64,000 nt of DNA from Candidatus Gastranaerophilales bacterium (GCA_944325705.1 CALVBB010000004.1:55413-119412), one strand, 5' to 3'. Numbered from the stretch's first letter, positions 25,188-34,687 are shown. Made by a program: numbers and translations. The notes: a model not told the origin generated them from the letters alone.

Positions 25188-26399
25188 TTACAGCATGTGG
25201 TGCATTTTTTCTTTTTTAGTTGCCATATATCGTTTGTTGTAGTCAGTAATTTCAGACTCTACTTTTATTATATCATTTATTTCCAGTCCGTAACCCTTTA
25301 AACCGATGATTTTTTTAGGGTTATTGGTAATAAGATTAAACTTTCTGTAACCAATGTCTAGTATAATCTGCGCCCCGACGCCGTAATCCCTCAAATCCTC
25401 TTTAAATCCTAAAGAAAGATTGGCCTCAACTGTGTCCTGCCCTTTTTCCTGAAGCCTGTAAGCCTTTATCTTATTAACAAGTCCGATACCCCTGCCTTCA
25501 TGACCTCTTAAATACACAACCGCGCCTTTTCCGTATTTTTCAATCATTCTCAATGCCCCGTGGAGCTGGGAATTGCAGTCGCATTTAAGGCTGTGGAATA
25601 TGTCGCCGGTCAGGCATTCACTGTGAACCCTCACCAGCGGGATCTTATCGCTGCCGTCGTCCTTTACAAGCGCAACATGTTCCTGACCGGTAATTTTGTT
25701 TACATATCCGTAAATTCTGAAATGTCCGTATTTTGTAGGCAAATCTGCTTCCGCCTCACGGCTCACAAGTTTTTCAAATCTGAGGCGGTAGGCAATAAGT
25801 TCTGCAACAGAGATAAATTTTATACCGTATTTGTCAGCAAATTTTCTTAAATTATCTCTGCGCATCATGTGCCCGTCATCGTCCATAATTTCGCACATAG
25901 GCCCTGCAGGAGTGTGACCGCATAATCTTGCTAAATCAACTACAGCTTCTGTATGACCGGTTCTTTGTAAGACTCCGCCCCTTCTTGCAACGCACGGGAA
26001 AAGGTGTCCGGGTCTGTTTAAATCAGAAGGCACCGCATCATGCGCAAGTGCCACTTCTATCGTCTTTGCACGGTCAAACGCGGAAATTCCGGTTGTGACA
26101 CCGTATTTTTCAGCAGCATCAATACTTACTGTAAAGGCTGTTTTCATGCCTTCGGTGTTTTGTTCTACCATCTGCGGAAGCTGCAATTTGTCGGCTATTT
26201 CCTGTGAAATCGCAAGACAGATAAGTCCTTTTGCTTTTTCTGCCATAAACTTTATTATTTCCGGCGTAACCATCTGACCGGAGCAGATTATGTCGCCTTC
26301 GTTTTCTCTGTCCTCGTCGTCTGCTACGATTACAGGTTTTCCTGCTTTGAAATCTTCTATCGCTTCTTCTATCGAATCAAACTTGAAATCTTCTTCCAT
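25188..26399 (-). CDS. ribBA: Bifunctional DHBP synthase / GTP cyclohydrolase II
   Basis: 403 aa fusion. The first ~200 residues are RibB: ADDEDRENEGDIICSGQMVT (acidic Mg site), RPGHLFPCVARRGGVLQRTGH and TEAVVDLARL. The second half is RibA: VHSECLTGDIFHSLKCDCNS with the zinc cysteines, LRGHEGRGIGLVNKI and NNPKKI. It makes the two riboflavin precursors. Start overlaps the ribE stop by one base, with AAAGGAG upstream, so translation is coupled. No ribD or ribH in the window. Confidence 0.96.
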   Translation of the reverse strand: MEEDFKFDSIEEAIEDFKAGKPVIVADDEDRENEGDIICSGQMVTPEIIKFMAEKAKGLICLAISQEIADKLQLPQMVEQNTEGMKTAFTVSIDAAEKYGVTTGISAFDRAKTIEVALAHDAVPSDLNRPGHLFPCVARRGGVLQRTGHTEAVVDLARLCGHTPAGPMCEIMDDDGHMMRRDNLRKFADKYGIKFISVAELIAYRLRFEKLVSREAEADLPTKYGHFRIYGYVNKITGQEHVALVKDDGSDKIPLVRVHSECLTGDIFHSLKCDCNSQLHGALRMIEKYGKGAVVYLRGHEGRGIGLVNKIKAYRLQEKGQDTVEANLSLGFKEDLRDYGVGAQIILDIGYRKFNLITNNPKKIIGLKGYGLEINDIIKVESEITDYNKRYMATKKEKMHHML

Positions 26400-27010
26400 T
26401 ATATAAATCCGTTCTCCTTTAAAAAGTCTGTGGTAATATTATTATTCTGCCTTGATAAAAATTTTTCAACATACCGTCCGAGAATATCTGTTTCAATATT
26501 TACATACTCGCCGTATTTTAAATCTTTGAGGGTTGTGTTTTCCAGCGTATGCGGAATAATTGCAATTTTAAATATATTCCTTTTTATTTCAGCAATCGTA
26601 AGACTTACACCGTTTACGGCGATTGAACCTTTATAGACGGCATACTTTGCCTCTGTATCAGGAATTTCAAATGTCATATCCCCGAGGTATTTCCCTCTGC
26701 AGTCGACGTGACCCTGAACAATATGCCCTCCAATTCTGGCGGATGGAGTGAGTGCTCTTTCAAGGTTTACTCTATTTCCGGCTTTGAAATCCCCGAGGGT
26801 AGAAACATTCATTGTTTCATTACTTACGTCTGCCGAGAAGCTTTCTGATGTAATTTTTGTAACAGTCTGGCAGCAGCCGTTAATTGCAATGCTGTCGCCG
26901 ATTTTTGTATCCTCAAGGACTCTGCTGCACCTGATAGTGATTGTTGCACCGTTTGAGTTTTTTGTAAATCCCTGTATAACGCCGATTTCTTCTATTATCC
27001 CTGTAAACAT
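26399..27010 (-). CDS. ribE: Riboflavin synthase alpha subunit
   Basis: 203 aa, two repeated lumazine-binding barrels. MFTGIIEEIGVIQGF at the N-terminus, NGCCQTVTKI and VNLERAL in repeat 1; GGHIVQGHVDC, NGVSLTIAEI and VNIETDILGRYVEK in repeat 2. Converts two lumazines into riboflavin. First gene of ribE-ribBA-GNAT-prepilin. There is no room for an FMN riboswitch: the -10 box lies 6 nt upstream of the ATG. Confidence 0.96.
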   Translation of the reverse strand: MFTGIIEEIGVIQGFTKNSNGATITIRCSRVLEDTKIGDSIAINGCCQTVTKITSESFSADVSNETMNVSTLGDFKAGNRVNLERALTPSARIGGHIVQGHVDCRGKYLGDMTFEIPDTEAKYAVYKGSIAVNGVSLTIAEIKRNIFKIAIIPHTLENTTLKDLKYGEYVNIETDILGRYVEKFLSRQNNNITTDFLKENGFI

Positions 27011-27016
27011 AAGTTC

Positions 27017-27022
27017 AGTTTA
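27017..27022 (-). promoter_or_regulatory. Leaderless promoter (-10) of ribE
   Basis: TGC-TAAACT, an extended -10, then 6 nt and ATG 27010. The -35 is poor, so this is supported mainly by the shared layout. Confidence 0.4.
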
Positions 27023-27140
27023 GCATAAAATTATTATTGTGAATAGGGAGGGGTAAATGAAGTGAAGCGTGAAGGGTTCAACAAAGCCCTCCGGCACTAT
27101 CGTGCCACCTCCCTTCAGGTTTAACGGGTGAATGGTTAAC

Positions 27141-27290
27141 ATTAGACATGTCATTCTGAAACGGTAATCGTATAGGCGCGCATGAGTTGTCACTGTTCAG
27201 AAGCTATTTGTTTTGAGATCCTGGGAGCCATTTTGCACGAAAAACAAGTTTTCGGCAAAATAAGGCAAACTAGTTCAGCATGACATATCT
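27141..27290 (+). repeat. Dispersed ~145-bp repeat (family C), copy 1
   Basis: Runs from CATTCTGAAACGGTAATCG through GTCACTGTTCAGAA and TTTTGAGATCCTGGGAGCC to CAGCATGACATATC. A diverged inverted copy lies at 49315-49475. The segment just before (27089-27106) carries the GGCAC-TATC-GTGCC hairpin found at 9645. Confidence 0.65.
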
Positions 27291-27304
27291 AATAATAAAC
27301 TTTT

Positions 27305-28609
27305 TCACCCGTTTACTTCTTTAATAAATGTTTCTACCCATTTGACGAGTGTGAAAATTTCATAAGGCTTTGGCAGATAAAGGTCTGCGCCGGAGTTTAA
27401 GATAAGTTCCTTATCATGAAAAATTGAGGTAACAATAATTTTTGTATTATTGTATGCAGGGTTTTGTCTGATTTTTGCGGCGGTTTCAAGCCCGGATTTT
27501 TCCTCAATTGTTCCGGCATCAAGTATTATTATTGCAGGTATTTCGCTTACATCTTTATGGGCGTGGAACTGCCTTAGGGTTTCGGTTTCATAACCCTGCA
27601 TGTTTAATATTGTGGTTAACAGAAGGGTCATTGCTTCATCAGGTTCGATAATGGAGATTTTGTTATTGTAATTTTTTTTGCACACGGAATCTTCAGCGGA
27701 AAGTTTTGCACGCTCAATCAGGTAATTTGAGCCGGACGGAAGGTTTGCGGTGCGGTGAATATTTAAAAGAGAGGTTATAAGCTCCTGCGGTTCAGAATAT
27801 TTTTTGTACTCATCTGTTACAACTCCGATTGTTGTGTGCATAAAATCAGAACGCCTGCCTGCTGTGTCATCCCCCTGCATAATCATATATCCGCGTGCAC
27901 TGTCCGATTTGGAATAGAATTTAGGTGCAACAGTATCAAATGCAAAAGTTAGAAAGTTTGCAATCTTTTCAGCTTTGTAAGTATTAGTAATTACAAGAAA
28001 CTCATTGTCTGATATACTGCCTAAAAAATCATCTTCGCCAAGCGCAGAGGTAATTATTGCTGTATATGTCTGCAGCAATCTGTCAGAGGCAAGTTTTGTG
28101 TAGGCCTCCCTGTAGTTTTGAAAATTTTCAATAGTGATATAAAGGCATGCCCATCCGGAATTTCCGGTTAAGGCCCTTTTTATTGCACGCAGCGAGTAAT
28201 TTTTATTTGGAAGCATTTTTTTTAAATCAAGATTGGATTCAAACTCACGCCGCAGATGCGCTTTTATTCTCATGACAAATTCTTCCGGATTAACTGGCTC
28301 CGATATAAAATCATCGGCGCCCCCTTCCAGAACTTTCAGTTTGTCCTCAAGTTCAGCAGATTTTGAAAGCGCAATGATAATCGGACGCATGTTGTATGTG
28401 AGGGCGCGGATTTTTCTGCAATAATCCGACAGGTCGCTGTCTATGCTGTCTGAAATTATTATCATGTCGGGTTCTTTATCCTGAATAATTTTCATTGCCG
28501 AAATCAGGTTTTTTGAGATGATTACCTGTGAAAACCTGTTTTTCAAAAGCTTCTTATACTTGGCGGGAAGTTCGCGTCTTTTATCTATGATGAGGGTTAC
28601 TGTCTGCAT
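27305..28609 (-). CDS. Response regulator with two REC domains flanking a GGDEF-like domain
   Basis: 434 aa. An N-terminal REC-like domain (about 1-120; KPxx block FISEPVNPEEFVMRIKAHL) with a degenerate acceptor region IIISDSIDSDLSDYCRKIR, a middle domain (about 135-300) with nucleotidyl-cyclase-like spacing but no GGDEF motif, and a C-terminal REC (about 320-434) with IIILDAGTIEEKSGLETAAKIR and the conserved Lys in LYLPKPYEIF. Starts 13 nt inside the end of the kinase gene, so the two form an operon. The output is unclear: there is no DNA-binding domain. Confidence 0.75.
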   Translation of the reverse strand: MQTVTLIIDKRRELPAKYKKLLKNRFSQVIISKNLISAMKIIQDKEPDMIIISDSIDSDLSDYCRKIRALTYNMRPIIIALSKSAELEDKLKVLEGGADDFISEPVNPEEFVMRIKAHLRREFESNLDLKKMLPNKNYSLRAIKRALTGNSGWACLYITIENFQNYREAYTKLASDRLLQTYTAIITSALGEDDFLGSISDNEFLVITNTYKAEKIANFLTFAFDTVAPKFYSKSDSARGYMIMQGDDTAGRRSDFMHTTIGVVTDEYKKYSEPQELITSLLNIHRTANLPSGSNYLIERAKLSAEDSVCKKNYNNKISIIEPDEAMTLLLTTILNMQGYETETLRQFHAHKDVSEIPAIIILDAGTIEEKSGLETAAKIRQNPAYNNTKIIVTSIFHDKELILNSGADLYLPKPYEIFTLVKWVETFIKEVNG

Positions 28610-29478
28610 TTTGCCCTCGCCTGATTTTCCGGATTGTATATTGGGAATACTGCCTCAAAAGTTGTTTCTCCGCTTTTTGAACATACAGAAATTTTCCCTC
28701 CCATTTTTTCTGTGAGGTTTTTGGTAATATAAAGCCCCAGCCCGCTTCCCTGAACTTTTCTTGTGAGCGGGTTATCTATTCTTGAAAACTTTGTGAATAT
28801 TTTGTCGTAATCTTTTTCATCAATCCCTATACCTGTATCGGTAACTTTTATTGATAAAAATTCACAATCCTGGCAAAATGAGGATTGTATTTTTATTGTG
28901 GAATTTTCTTCGGAATATTTTGCAGCGTTTTCGATTAGGTTTGTCATAATCTGCTGGAACTTATCCTTATCCACAAGAATTGACGGAGTATTGTCGTTTA
29001 TTTTAACTTCAAACTTATGATTTTTATACTGGTTGCTTACTATTGAAACAACGGTGTTTATAAGAGGCTTAACGTCTGTTTCTTTCAGGATAAGGTTTTG
29101 TGTGGAGTTTTGCAGACGGGTGACAGAGAGCATGTTTTCCACAAGATTAATCAGGCGGTTTGACTGTTCTTCTATAATTTTTATGAACTTTTTTTTGCTT
29201 TCGTCATCGAGTTTGTCCCATGAGGCAAGCATTGTCTGCGAAAATCCTCTTATAGATGTCAGAGGTGTTCGCAGTTCATGGCTCACGGTCGAGATAAAAT
29301 CTTCATAATTTTTTTCAATATCGCTCACATATTTATTATAGCAGATTTTTTGCAAAAAAAAAGCCGTCTTAGAATAAGAACGGCTACCAGACTTGGGGAG
29401 GAGGTATGGAAAACTTTTGTTTTCCATATCTGTATTTTTTGTATCGGAGGACAAAAATTTTTCTTTAAAAAAATGCAC
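28597..29478 (-). CDS. HisKA/HATPase sensor histidine kinase
   Basis: From the GTG at 29478 (GGAGGA 6 nt upstream) 293 aa; from GTG 29328 about 243 aa. The H box is FISTVSHELRTPLTSIRGFS, followed by the N box LIENAAKYS, G1 VTDTGIGI and G2 GSGLGLYITKNL. It has no membrane or sensory domain, so it is cytoplasmic and probably senses through a partner. Start choice is open: a strong terminator hairpin (29353-29386) lies in the extra N-terminal coding part, and the GTG at 29328 is 6 nt after TGC-TATAAT. The response regulator follows with overlap. Confidence 0.85.
   Translation of the reverse strand: MHFFKEKFLSSDTKNTDMENKSFPYLLPKSGSRSYSKTAFFLQKICYNKYVSDIEKNYEDFISTVSHELRTPLTSIRGFSQTMLASWDKLDDESKKKFIKIIEEQSNRLINLVENMLSVTRLQNSTQNLILKETDVKPLINTVVSIVSNQYKNHKFEVKINDNTPSILVDKDKFQQIMTNLIENAAKYSEENSTIKIQSSFCQDCEFLSIKVTDTGIGIDEKDYDKIFTKFSRIDNPLTRKVQGSGLGLYITKNLTEKMGGKISVCSKSGETTFEAVFPIYNPENQARAKCRQ
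29353..29386 (-). terminator. Terminator-like hairpin inside or upstream of the kinase gene
   Basis: Minus strand AGCCGTTCTTATTCTAAGACGGCT followed by nine T: a ~10-bp stem with one bulge. It lies 20-50 nt upstream of the alternative GTG start and inside the longer ORF. Confidence 0.65.
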
Positions 29479-29582
29479 AAAATATCCTCCAAACGGTGTA
29501 GAAATTGTTAGTGCTTCTTAATATTTTTGCCAGCCATAGGAAAGTATGGTACGATTTTCTTTAGAATGGAGATTTCAGCCTT

Positions 29583-30491
29583 ATGAGAATGTTAATTCAT
29601 ATATTTACGGATATTCCGATTTTAATCGTATTGTTGACTTTTATATCTTCACTTATTTTCTGTGTTGTAAAGTATAAATTTGTAAACAAAAATCTTATGA
29701 TTCTTTTTGCATTTTTCAGCCATTTTAAAAAGACAGATTTGAATTTCCGTTTCAAAGAAATTGATGAGTGGATGATGATGAACCCTTATGTATCAAATAC
29801 CTGGATGGAATTTAAAAATACACTTGTGTTCTCGGAATCCGTTGCCCTGAAAGGTGCCAATAACAATCTTACTTATAAAGAGGTGTCTACAACCGTACAG
29901 AATATTCAAACAACGGTTGACCCGCTTTACTTTTTTAATGAGGAAGCGCTTGTCACCTCAAAATTTAACTATAAATTCATGCAGTCTGTTTCAACCATTC
30001 TGACAGGTTTCGGGCCGTTATTTACCTTCTTGAACATTGCAATTGCATTCGGTAAAATTGACTTTTCATCTCAGGAAAGAACAATCGCCTCAGTTGCACA
30101 GCTGATGAGTTCCATGCAGATTGCGGCGCTTGTATCAGTATTTGCGGTAGGTTCTTCCTTGCTTTTTATAATTTATGAAAAAATTACATATAATTTACTT
30201 TGTAAACAGCCGCTCGGTAAGGTTCAGGAGTTGATTGCAAAACTCTTTGATAATATTTCATCAGAAAAATTCCTCTTTGAACTTTTGAGAGAAACAAAGA
30301 TTCAAAACAACGCAATGCAGCATATTATTGCAAGTCTGCCTAATGACTTTAAAATAGCACTCAATTCTGGCATTGCAGGGAACCTTGTTCCATATCTGGA
30401 GAACCTGATTTTTGGCATGAACCTGATGAACAAGCAGATGAAAGAGGTTGCAAAGGCTAGCAAATCTGATGCGGTAGACGAGTTATTCTAA
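29583..30491 (+). CDS. MotA/TolQ/ZorA-like ion-channel subunit
   Basis: 302 aa. Helix 1 at about residues 5-30 (IPILIVLLTFISSLIFCVV); a long cytoplasmic part; paired helices at about 137-160 (ILTGFGPLFTFLNIAIAFG) and 178-200 (IAALVSVFAVGSSLLFIIYE). The G-rich third helix and following small-residue helix match MotA, ExbB and ZorA stators. The C-terminal 80 residues are helical. The partner MotB/ZorB-like gene follows 13 bp later. No flagellar, TonB or Zorya effector gene is adjacent. ATG with GGAG about 11 nt upstream. Confidence 0.7.
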   Translation: MRMLIHIFTDIPILIVLLTFISSLIFCVVKYKFVNKNLMILFAFFSHFKKTDLNFRFKEIDEWMMMNPYVSNTWMEFKNTLVFSESVALKGANNNLTYKEVSTTVQNIQTTVDPLYFFNEEALVTSKFNYKFMQSVSTILTGFGPLFTFLNIAIAFGKIDFSSQERTIASVAQLMSSMQIAALVSVFAVGSSLLFIIYEKITYNLLCKQPLGKVQELIAKLFDNISSEKFLFELLRETKIQNNAMQHIIASLPNDFKIALNSGIAGNLVPYLENLIFGMNLMNKQMKEVAKASKSDAVDELF

Positions 30492-30504
30492 CGGAGTATG
30501 AAAA

Positions 30505-31206
30505 TTGGCTATATACGGTAAAAAAGCAGCAATAGAAGAAGGCAATGACAATATATTCTGGACAACAATGTCAGACTTGCTGTTAGGTCTGGCAATCATC
30601 TTCATGACGCTGTTTGTGCTTGCGATGACAGGTTTTACGCAGGAAACCGTTAAATTGCAGCAGGATCAGATGAAAGCATCAGAACAGCTTGCTGACAGAC
30701 TTAAAGAAGCAAATATTGACGCTGAGGTTGACAAACTTACGGGTAATGTCAAGATTTCAGACCTTGAACTGTTTGATGTCGGGAGTTACACGCTTTCCGC
30801 AAAAGGCAAGGCATATCTTGAAAAATTTGTTCCTATATATATAGATACGCTTTTTTCAAATCCTTCTTTATACGAAAATGTTGTTAATATTGTTGTTCAA
30901 GGGCATACGGATTCCCAGATGTTCCGCGGGCTGAAAACTCCGGAAGAACAGTTTGCCAAAAATATGGAACTGAGCCTTTTAAGAGCAAATGCGGTAGAAA
31001 ATTATTTGTTTAAAACAAAATACAATCCGCAGTACAGTGAACAGTTAAGAAAAATGATAGTTGTAGAAGGCAGAAGCTTCTCTGAACCTGTCCTGACGGC
31101 TGACGGGAAAGAAGATTACACAAAAAGCCGTCGTGTAGAATTGAAATTAAGAGTAAAGGCTAAGAGCATCTCAAGAATGTTTGGGTTAAACTATGGCGGT
31201 GATTAA
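30505..31206 (+). CDS. MotB/ZorB-like OmpA-domain protein
   Basis: 233 aa from a TTG start (30505; GGAG 8 nt upstream). One N-terminal helix with the ion-binding Asp: [20 protein letters not shown] (Asp near residue 24). A helical linker follows, then an OmpA-like peptidoglycan-binding domain: [24 protein letters not shown] and [13 protein letters not shown]. With the upstream gene it makes a 5:2-type membrane motor or channel pair. Ends 14 bp inside the next gene, so translation is coupled. The cargo of the motor is not evident. Confidence 0.78.
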   Translation: MAIYGKKAAIEEGNDNIFWTTMSDLLLGLAIIFMTLFVLAMTGFTQETVKLQQDQMKASEQLADRLKEANIDAEVDKLTGNVKISDLELFDVGSYTLSAKGKAYLEKFVPIYIDTLFSNPSLYENVVNIVVQGHTDSQMFRGLKTPEEQFAKNMELSLLRANAVENYLFKTKYNPQYSEQLRKMIVVEGRSFSEPVLTADGKEDYTKSRRVELKLRVKAKSISRMFGLNYGGD

Positions 31207-32560
31207 CGAAAACCTTATTTTAGAAACGATTAATATGATAAAGCTGTACAATCTTGACATCAGGACTGTCACAATGGCAATAAGCCTCAGAGATTGTGCG
31301 GATAGTGATGTCGATGTTGTATGCGAAAATATTTACAACAAAATTACTAAATACGCAAAAAATCTCGTTGCGTATGCGGATGATTTGGAAAACGAATATT
31401 CCATCCCGATTATAAATAAGAGAATTTCGGTAACGCCGATAGCGCTCATCGGGGAAGCCTGCAAAAACCCTGATTATGTAAAGATTGCACAGACACTTGA
31501 TAACGCGGCAAAGGATGTCGGGGTTAATTTTATCGGCGGGTTTTCAGCACTTGTTGAAAAAGGCTGCACCAAAGGCGACAATCTTTTGATAGAAAGTATT
31601 CCGGAAGCGCTTGCAAAAACTGAACGCCTCTGTTCTTCCATAAACCTTGCCTCCTCAAAAGCCGGCATAAATATGGATGCTGTTTTAAAAATGGCAGATA
31701 CAATTAAAAAAGCAGCCGAGCTTACAAAAGATGCGGACGGCCTCGGTGCGGCAAAGCTTGTGTGCTTCTGCAACTCTGCCGGAGATAATCCTTTTATGGC
31801 AGGAGCTTTCTGCGGAATTGGAGAACCTGAATGCGCGCTGAATGTTGGCGTTTCCGGCCCCGGTGTTGTCAGGGCGGCAATTGAGGCGCTTCCGAAAGAT
31901 GCAGATTTGAGTACGCTTGCCAACAAGATTAAACAAATTGCCTACAAAATAACTTCAACAGGAGAACTTGTAGGAAGAAAACTTGCCGCACGGCTGGAGA
32001 TACCATTCGGCATAATTGACCTGTCGCTTGCGCCTACACCGGCGGAAGGCGACAGTGTTGCGGGAATTTTTCAGGCAATGGGGCTTGAGCATGCCGGAGC
32101 GCACGGAACAACTGCTGCTCTTGCAATGCTTAATGATGCTGTGAAAAAGGGCGGGATTATGGCAAGTTCGCATGTCGGAGGGCTTTCCGGTGCATTTATT
32201 CCTGTGTCAGAGGATGCCGGCATGATTGAAGCTGCTGCAAAAGGATGTTTGACCTTTGACAAGCTGGAGGCAATGACATGCGTTTGTTCTGTCGGACTTG
32301 ATATGATAGCAATTCCGGGTAACACTCCAAACAGCACGATTGCCGGAATTATTGCAGATGAGATGGCAATCGGCATGATTAACAAAAAAACAACTGCCGT
32401 AAGGATTATTCCTGCAGTCGGAAAAGGAGTCGGAGATAAGGTTGTATTCGGAGGGCTTCTCGGTGAAGCTCCGGTAATGCCTGTAAACAAACTTTCATCT
32501 GCAGGTTTTGTGAACCGTGGAGGGCGAATACCGGCACCGATACACAGCTTAAACAATTAA
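31193..32560 (+). CDS. UPF0210 / DUF711 (PFL-like) family protein
   Basis: 455 aa, the usual size. [29 protein letters not shown] at the N-terminus, [29 protein letters not shown] and [23 protein letters not shown] are typical of UPF0210, a pyruvate-formate-lyase-like fold of unknown function, often next to an ACT-domain gene. No ACT gene is seen here; instead it overlaps the motor gene and is followed by a small hypothetical gene. Confidence 0.88.
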   Translation: MAVINENLILETINMIKLYNLDIRTVTMAISLRDCADSDVDVVCENIYNKITKYAKNLVAYADDLENEYSIPIINKRISVTPIALIGEACKNPDYVKIAQTLDNAAKDVGVNFIGGFSALVEKGCTKGDNLLIESIPEALAKTERLCSSINLASSKAGINMDAVLKMADTIKKAAELTKDADGLGAAKLVCFCNSAGDNPFMAGAFCGIGEPECALNVGVSGPGVVRAAIEALPKDADLSTLANKIKQIAYKITSTGELVGRKLAARLEIPFGIIDLSLAPTPAEGDSVAGIFQAMGLEHAGAHGTTAALAMLNDAVKKGGIMASSHVGGLSGAFIPVSEDAGMIEAAAKGCLTFDKLEAMTCVCSVGLDMIAIPGNTPNSTIAGIIADEMAIGMINKKTTAVRIIPAVGKGVGDKVVFGGLLGEAPVMPVNKLSSAGFVNRGGRIPAPIHSLNN

Positions 32561-32571
32561 GAAGGTAACTT

Positions 32572-32910
32572 ATGGGAAAGTCTTTAAATCAGTTAGCACA
32601 GGAATTAAAAAAATTAATACTCGACGCAAATTCAGGGACATCGGATAAAAGTTTTCAGCCCGAAAAATACAATAACCTGAAAATGTCAATGGATGTTGTG
32701 CAGGAGCCGACTCCTCATGTCAGAATAAGCATAGGCATTTCAGAAGCTCTTTATAATATTAATACTCAGGAAAAAATGGAGGGTTCTCTCGGGCAGAATG
32801 AGAGATACGTTCAGCGCTGGTTTAACAAGCCAAATGTTGTCGGCAATTTAAAAGACTGCTGGAAAAGAAGAGTCGATAACAGAGGTAAAATTACAGATGT
32901 CAGAGAATAG
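32572..32910 (+). CDS. Small hypothetical protein after UPF0210
   Basis: 112 aa, soluble, alpha/beta with a basic C-terminus (YVQRWFNKPNVVGNLKDCWK). ATG preceded by GAAGG, 11 bp after the UPF0210 stop, so it belongs to the motor-UPF0210 transcript. I do not recognise the family. It converges with uvrC, the stops being 3 bp apart. Confidence 0.6.
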   Translation: MGKSLNQLAQELKKLILDANSGTSDKSFQPEKYNNLKMSMDVVQEPTPHVRISIGISEALYNINTQEKMEGSLGQNERYVQRWFNKPNVVGNLKDCWKRRVDNRGKITDVRE

Positions 32911-32913
32911 TGC

Positions 32914-34575
32914 TTATTGTTTTTTCAAAGCTTTTGAGCGCAGATTTCTGTGGTAAGTGATTGCAAACCTGTGCGCTTCATCTCTTATTCTCTGGAAAAG
33001 AAAAAGTGCGCCTGAATCTCTAGGCAGAATTACCGGCTCAGATTGGTGCGGAAGAAAAACTTCCTCATTGCGTTTTGCAAGACTCACTACATCAATATCT
33101 TTCACGCCTAAGCCCTCTATAATCTCCATAACGCTTGATAATTGCCCCTTGCCGCCGTCAATTATCATTAAATCCGGTTTTTCCCATTTTTTCTCGCCGA
33201 GATGTGACATTCTGCGCGTTAGAACTTCCTTCATTGATTGAAAATCGTCAGGTTTGCCTTCAGTTGAGCGGATTTTGAATTTTCTGTATTCTGATTTTTT
33301 AGGAAGCCCGTTTATAAACACAACCATTGATGCTACAGTATTTGTACCCTGAATATGGGAAATATCGTAGCATTCCATTCTGTGCGGGAAGTTTCTCAAC
33401 TGTAATTTTTCCGCCAGATAGGAGCCGATTTCGTTGAAGTCCTCGTTAATTCTGACCATTTTTTTTATTTTTGCATTGTCGAGAACAACCCGCGCGTTTT
33501 TATCCGCAAGCATCTGAAGCTCTTTGCCCTGTGTGGATTTTCCGTAACTGATTTTAACTTTTTTGTGCGCGATAATCTCAAGCCACTCCTCATAAAGTGC
33601 TTTTTCGCCTACATTTTCAAGTTCATTGGAAACGATTTTATCAGGAAATTCCAGCTGCAGTGTGTTATAATATTCTTTAAAGAAAGTTGCAAAAAATTCT
33701 GTTTTATCTTCCTCTTCAACTTCGTAGACAAAATCTTTTTTATCAATAAGCCTGCCTTCTCTAATCATCAAAATTACGATTGCAAAAATTCCGTCCTCGT
33801 TGAGCATGGAAATTATATCCTCGTTAAGTTTGGTATTTTCATAGACGACTTTTTGTTTTTCCAGCGTTTTTTTCAAATCGTTATAGCTGTCGCGGAGGCG
33901 TGCTGCTTTTTCAAACTGTTCGGACGCCGCATACTTTTGCATTTGTTCCATCAACTGCGCCATAAGTTCAGATTGTTTCCCTGCAAGAAAAAGTTCTGCC
34001 TGTTTCACAAGGTTTTTGTATTCTTCACTCGTAACTTTATTCTGGCATGGCGCCATACAGCGTCCTATCTGGTAATACAGGCACGGGCGGTCTTTGAATT
34101 TCGGGGATTTGCACTGTTTCAGCGGGAAAATTTTCTTCAAAAAATCCAGTGTCGAATACATTGCGCGGACATCAGTATAAGGGCCGTAATATCTTCCTTT
34201 TTCAGGGTTCATATTTTTTTTACGTACAACCGTAATCCGCGGGAAATCTTCATCAGTTATAAGAAAATACGGATATTTTTTGTCGTCTTTCAGAAGAATA
34301 TTGTATTTAGGTTTATGTTTTTTGATTAAGTGGCTTTCGAGAATGAGCGCTTCGACTTCGGTGTTTGTGATAATGTATTCCATCCGCTCAATTTGTGATA
34401 CGAGAACCTGAACTTTTACGCTGTCGTGGTGTTTTTTATTAAAATAACTCATCACTCTGCGTTTGAGAATTTTTGCCTTGCCGACGTAGATTATATCGTT
34501 ATCTTTATTGTAATAAATATAACACCCCGGAAGCGAGGGCAGAAGTTTTAATGTTTGTTTTAAGTTCTCGTTCAT
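32914..34575 (-). CDS. uvrC: Excinuclease ABC subunit C lacking the C-terminal HhH domain
   Basis: 553 aa from ATG 34575 (the frame extends to 34674, but that start is unlikely). GIY-YIG nuclease at the N-terminus (LPSLPGCYIYYNKDNDIIYV, GKAKILKRRVMSYF), a UVR/UvrB-binding segment near 200-235, and the RNase H-like C-terminal nuclease (ECYDISHIQGTNTVASMVVF, DLMIIDGGKGQLSSV). The protein ends at HRNLRSKALKKQ, exactly where the tandem helix-hairpin-helix normally begins, so it is about 55-60 residues short. The ATG lies 7 nt after TATAAT. Confidence 0.93.
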   Translation of the reverse strand: MNENLKQTLKLLPSLPGCYIYYNKDNDIIYVGKAKILKRRVMSYFNKKHHDSVKVQVLVSQIERMEYIITNTEVEALILESHLIKKHKPKYNILLKDDKKYPYFLITDEDFPRITVVRKKNMNPEKGRYYGPYTDVRAMYSTLDFLKKIFPLKQCKSPKFKDRPCLYYQIGRCMAPCQNKVTSEEYKNLVKQAELFLAGKQSELMAQLMEQMQKYAASEQFEKAARLRDSYNDLKKTLEKQKVVYENTKLNEDIISMLNEDGIFAIVILMIREGRLIDKKDFVYEVEEEDKTEFFATFFKEYYNTLQLEFPDKIVSNELENVGEKALYEEWLEIIAHKKVKISYGKSTQGKELQMLADKNARVVLDNAKIKKMVRINEDFNEIGSYLAEKLQLRNFPHRMECYDISHIQGTNTVASMVVFINGLPKKSEYRKFKIRSTEGKPDDFQSMKEVLTRRMSHLGEKKWEKPDLMIIDGGKGQLSSVMEIIEGLGVKDIDVVSLAKRNEEVFLPHQSEPVILPRDSGALFLFQRIRDEAHRFAITYHRNLRSKALKKQ

Positions 34576-34687
34576 CAATTTAATTATAACACACGTTTGC
34601 TGATGCCGGTTGATAAATTTTAGAAAATAGATTATAAGAAAAAAGGCAGATGAAAATATTCTAGAATATTTCAAATTAAATAAAAAA

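Noticed and set aside
29583..31206. Zorya defence system
   Set aside because: Only the ZorA/ZorB-like pair is present; no ZorC, ZorD or ZorE nearby, so the system cannot be claimed.
33565..34329. 254-aa plus-strand ORF
   Set aside because: It is antisense to uvrC, Phe/Cys-rich, with no family character; a shadow frame.
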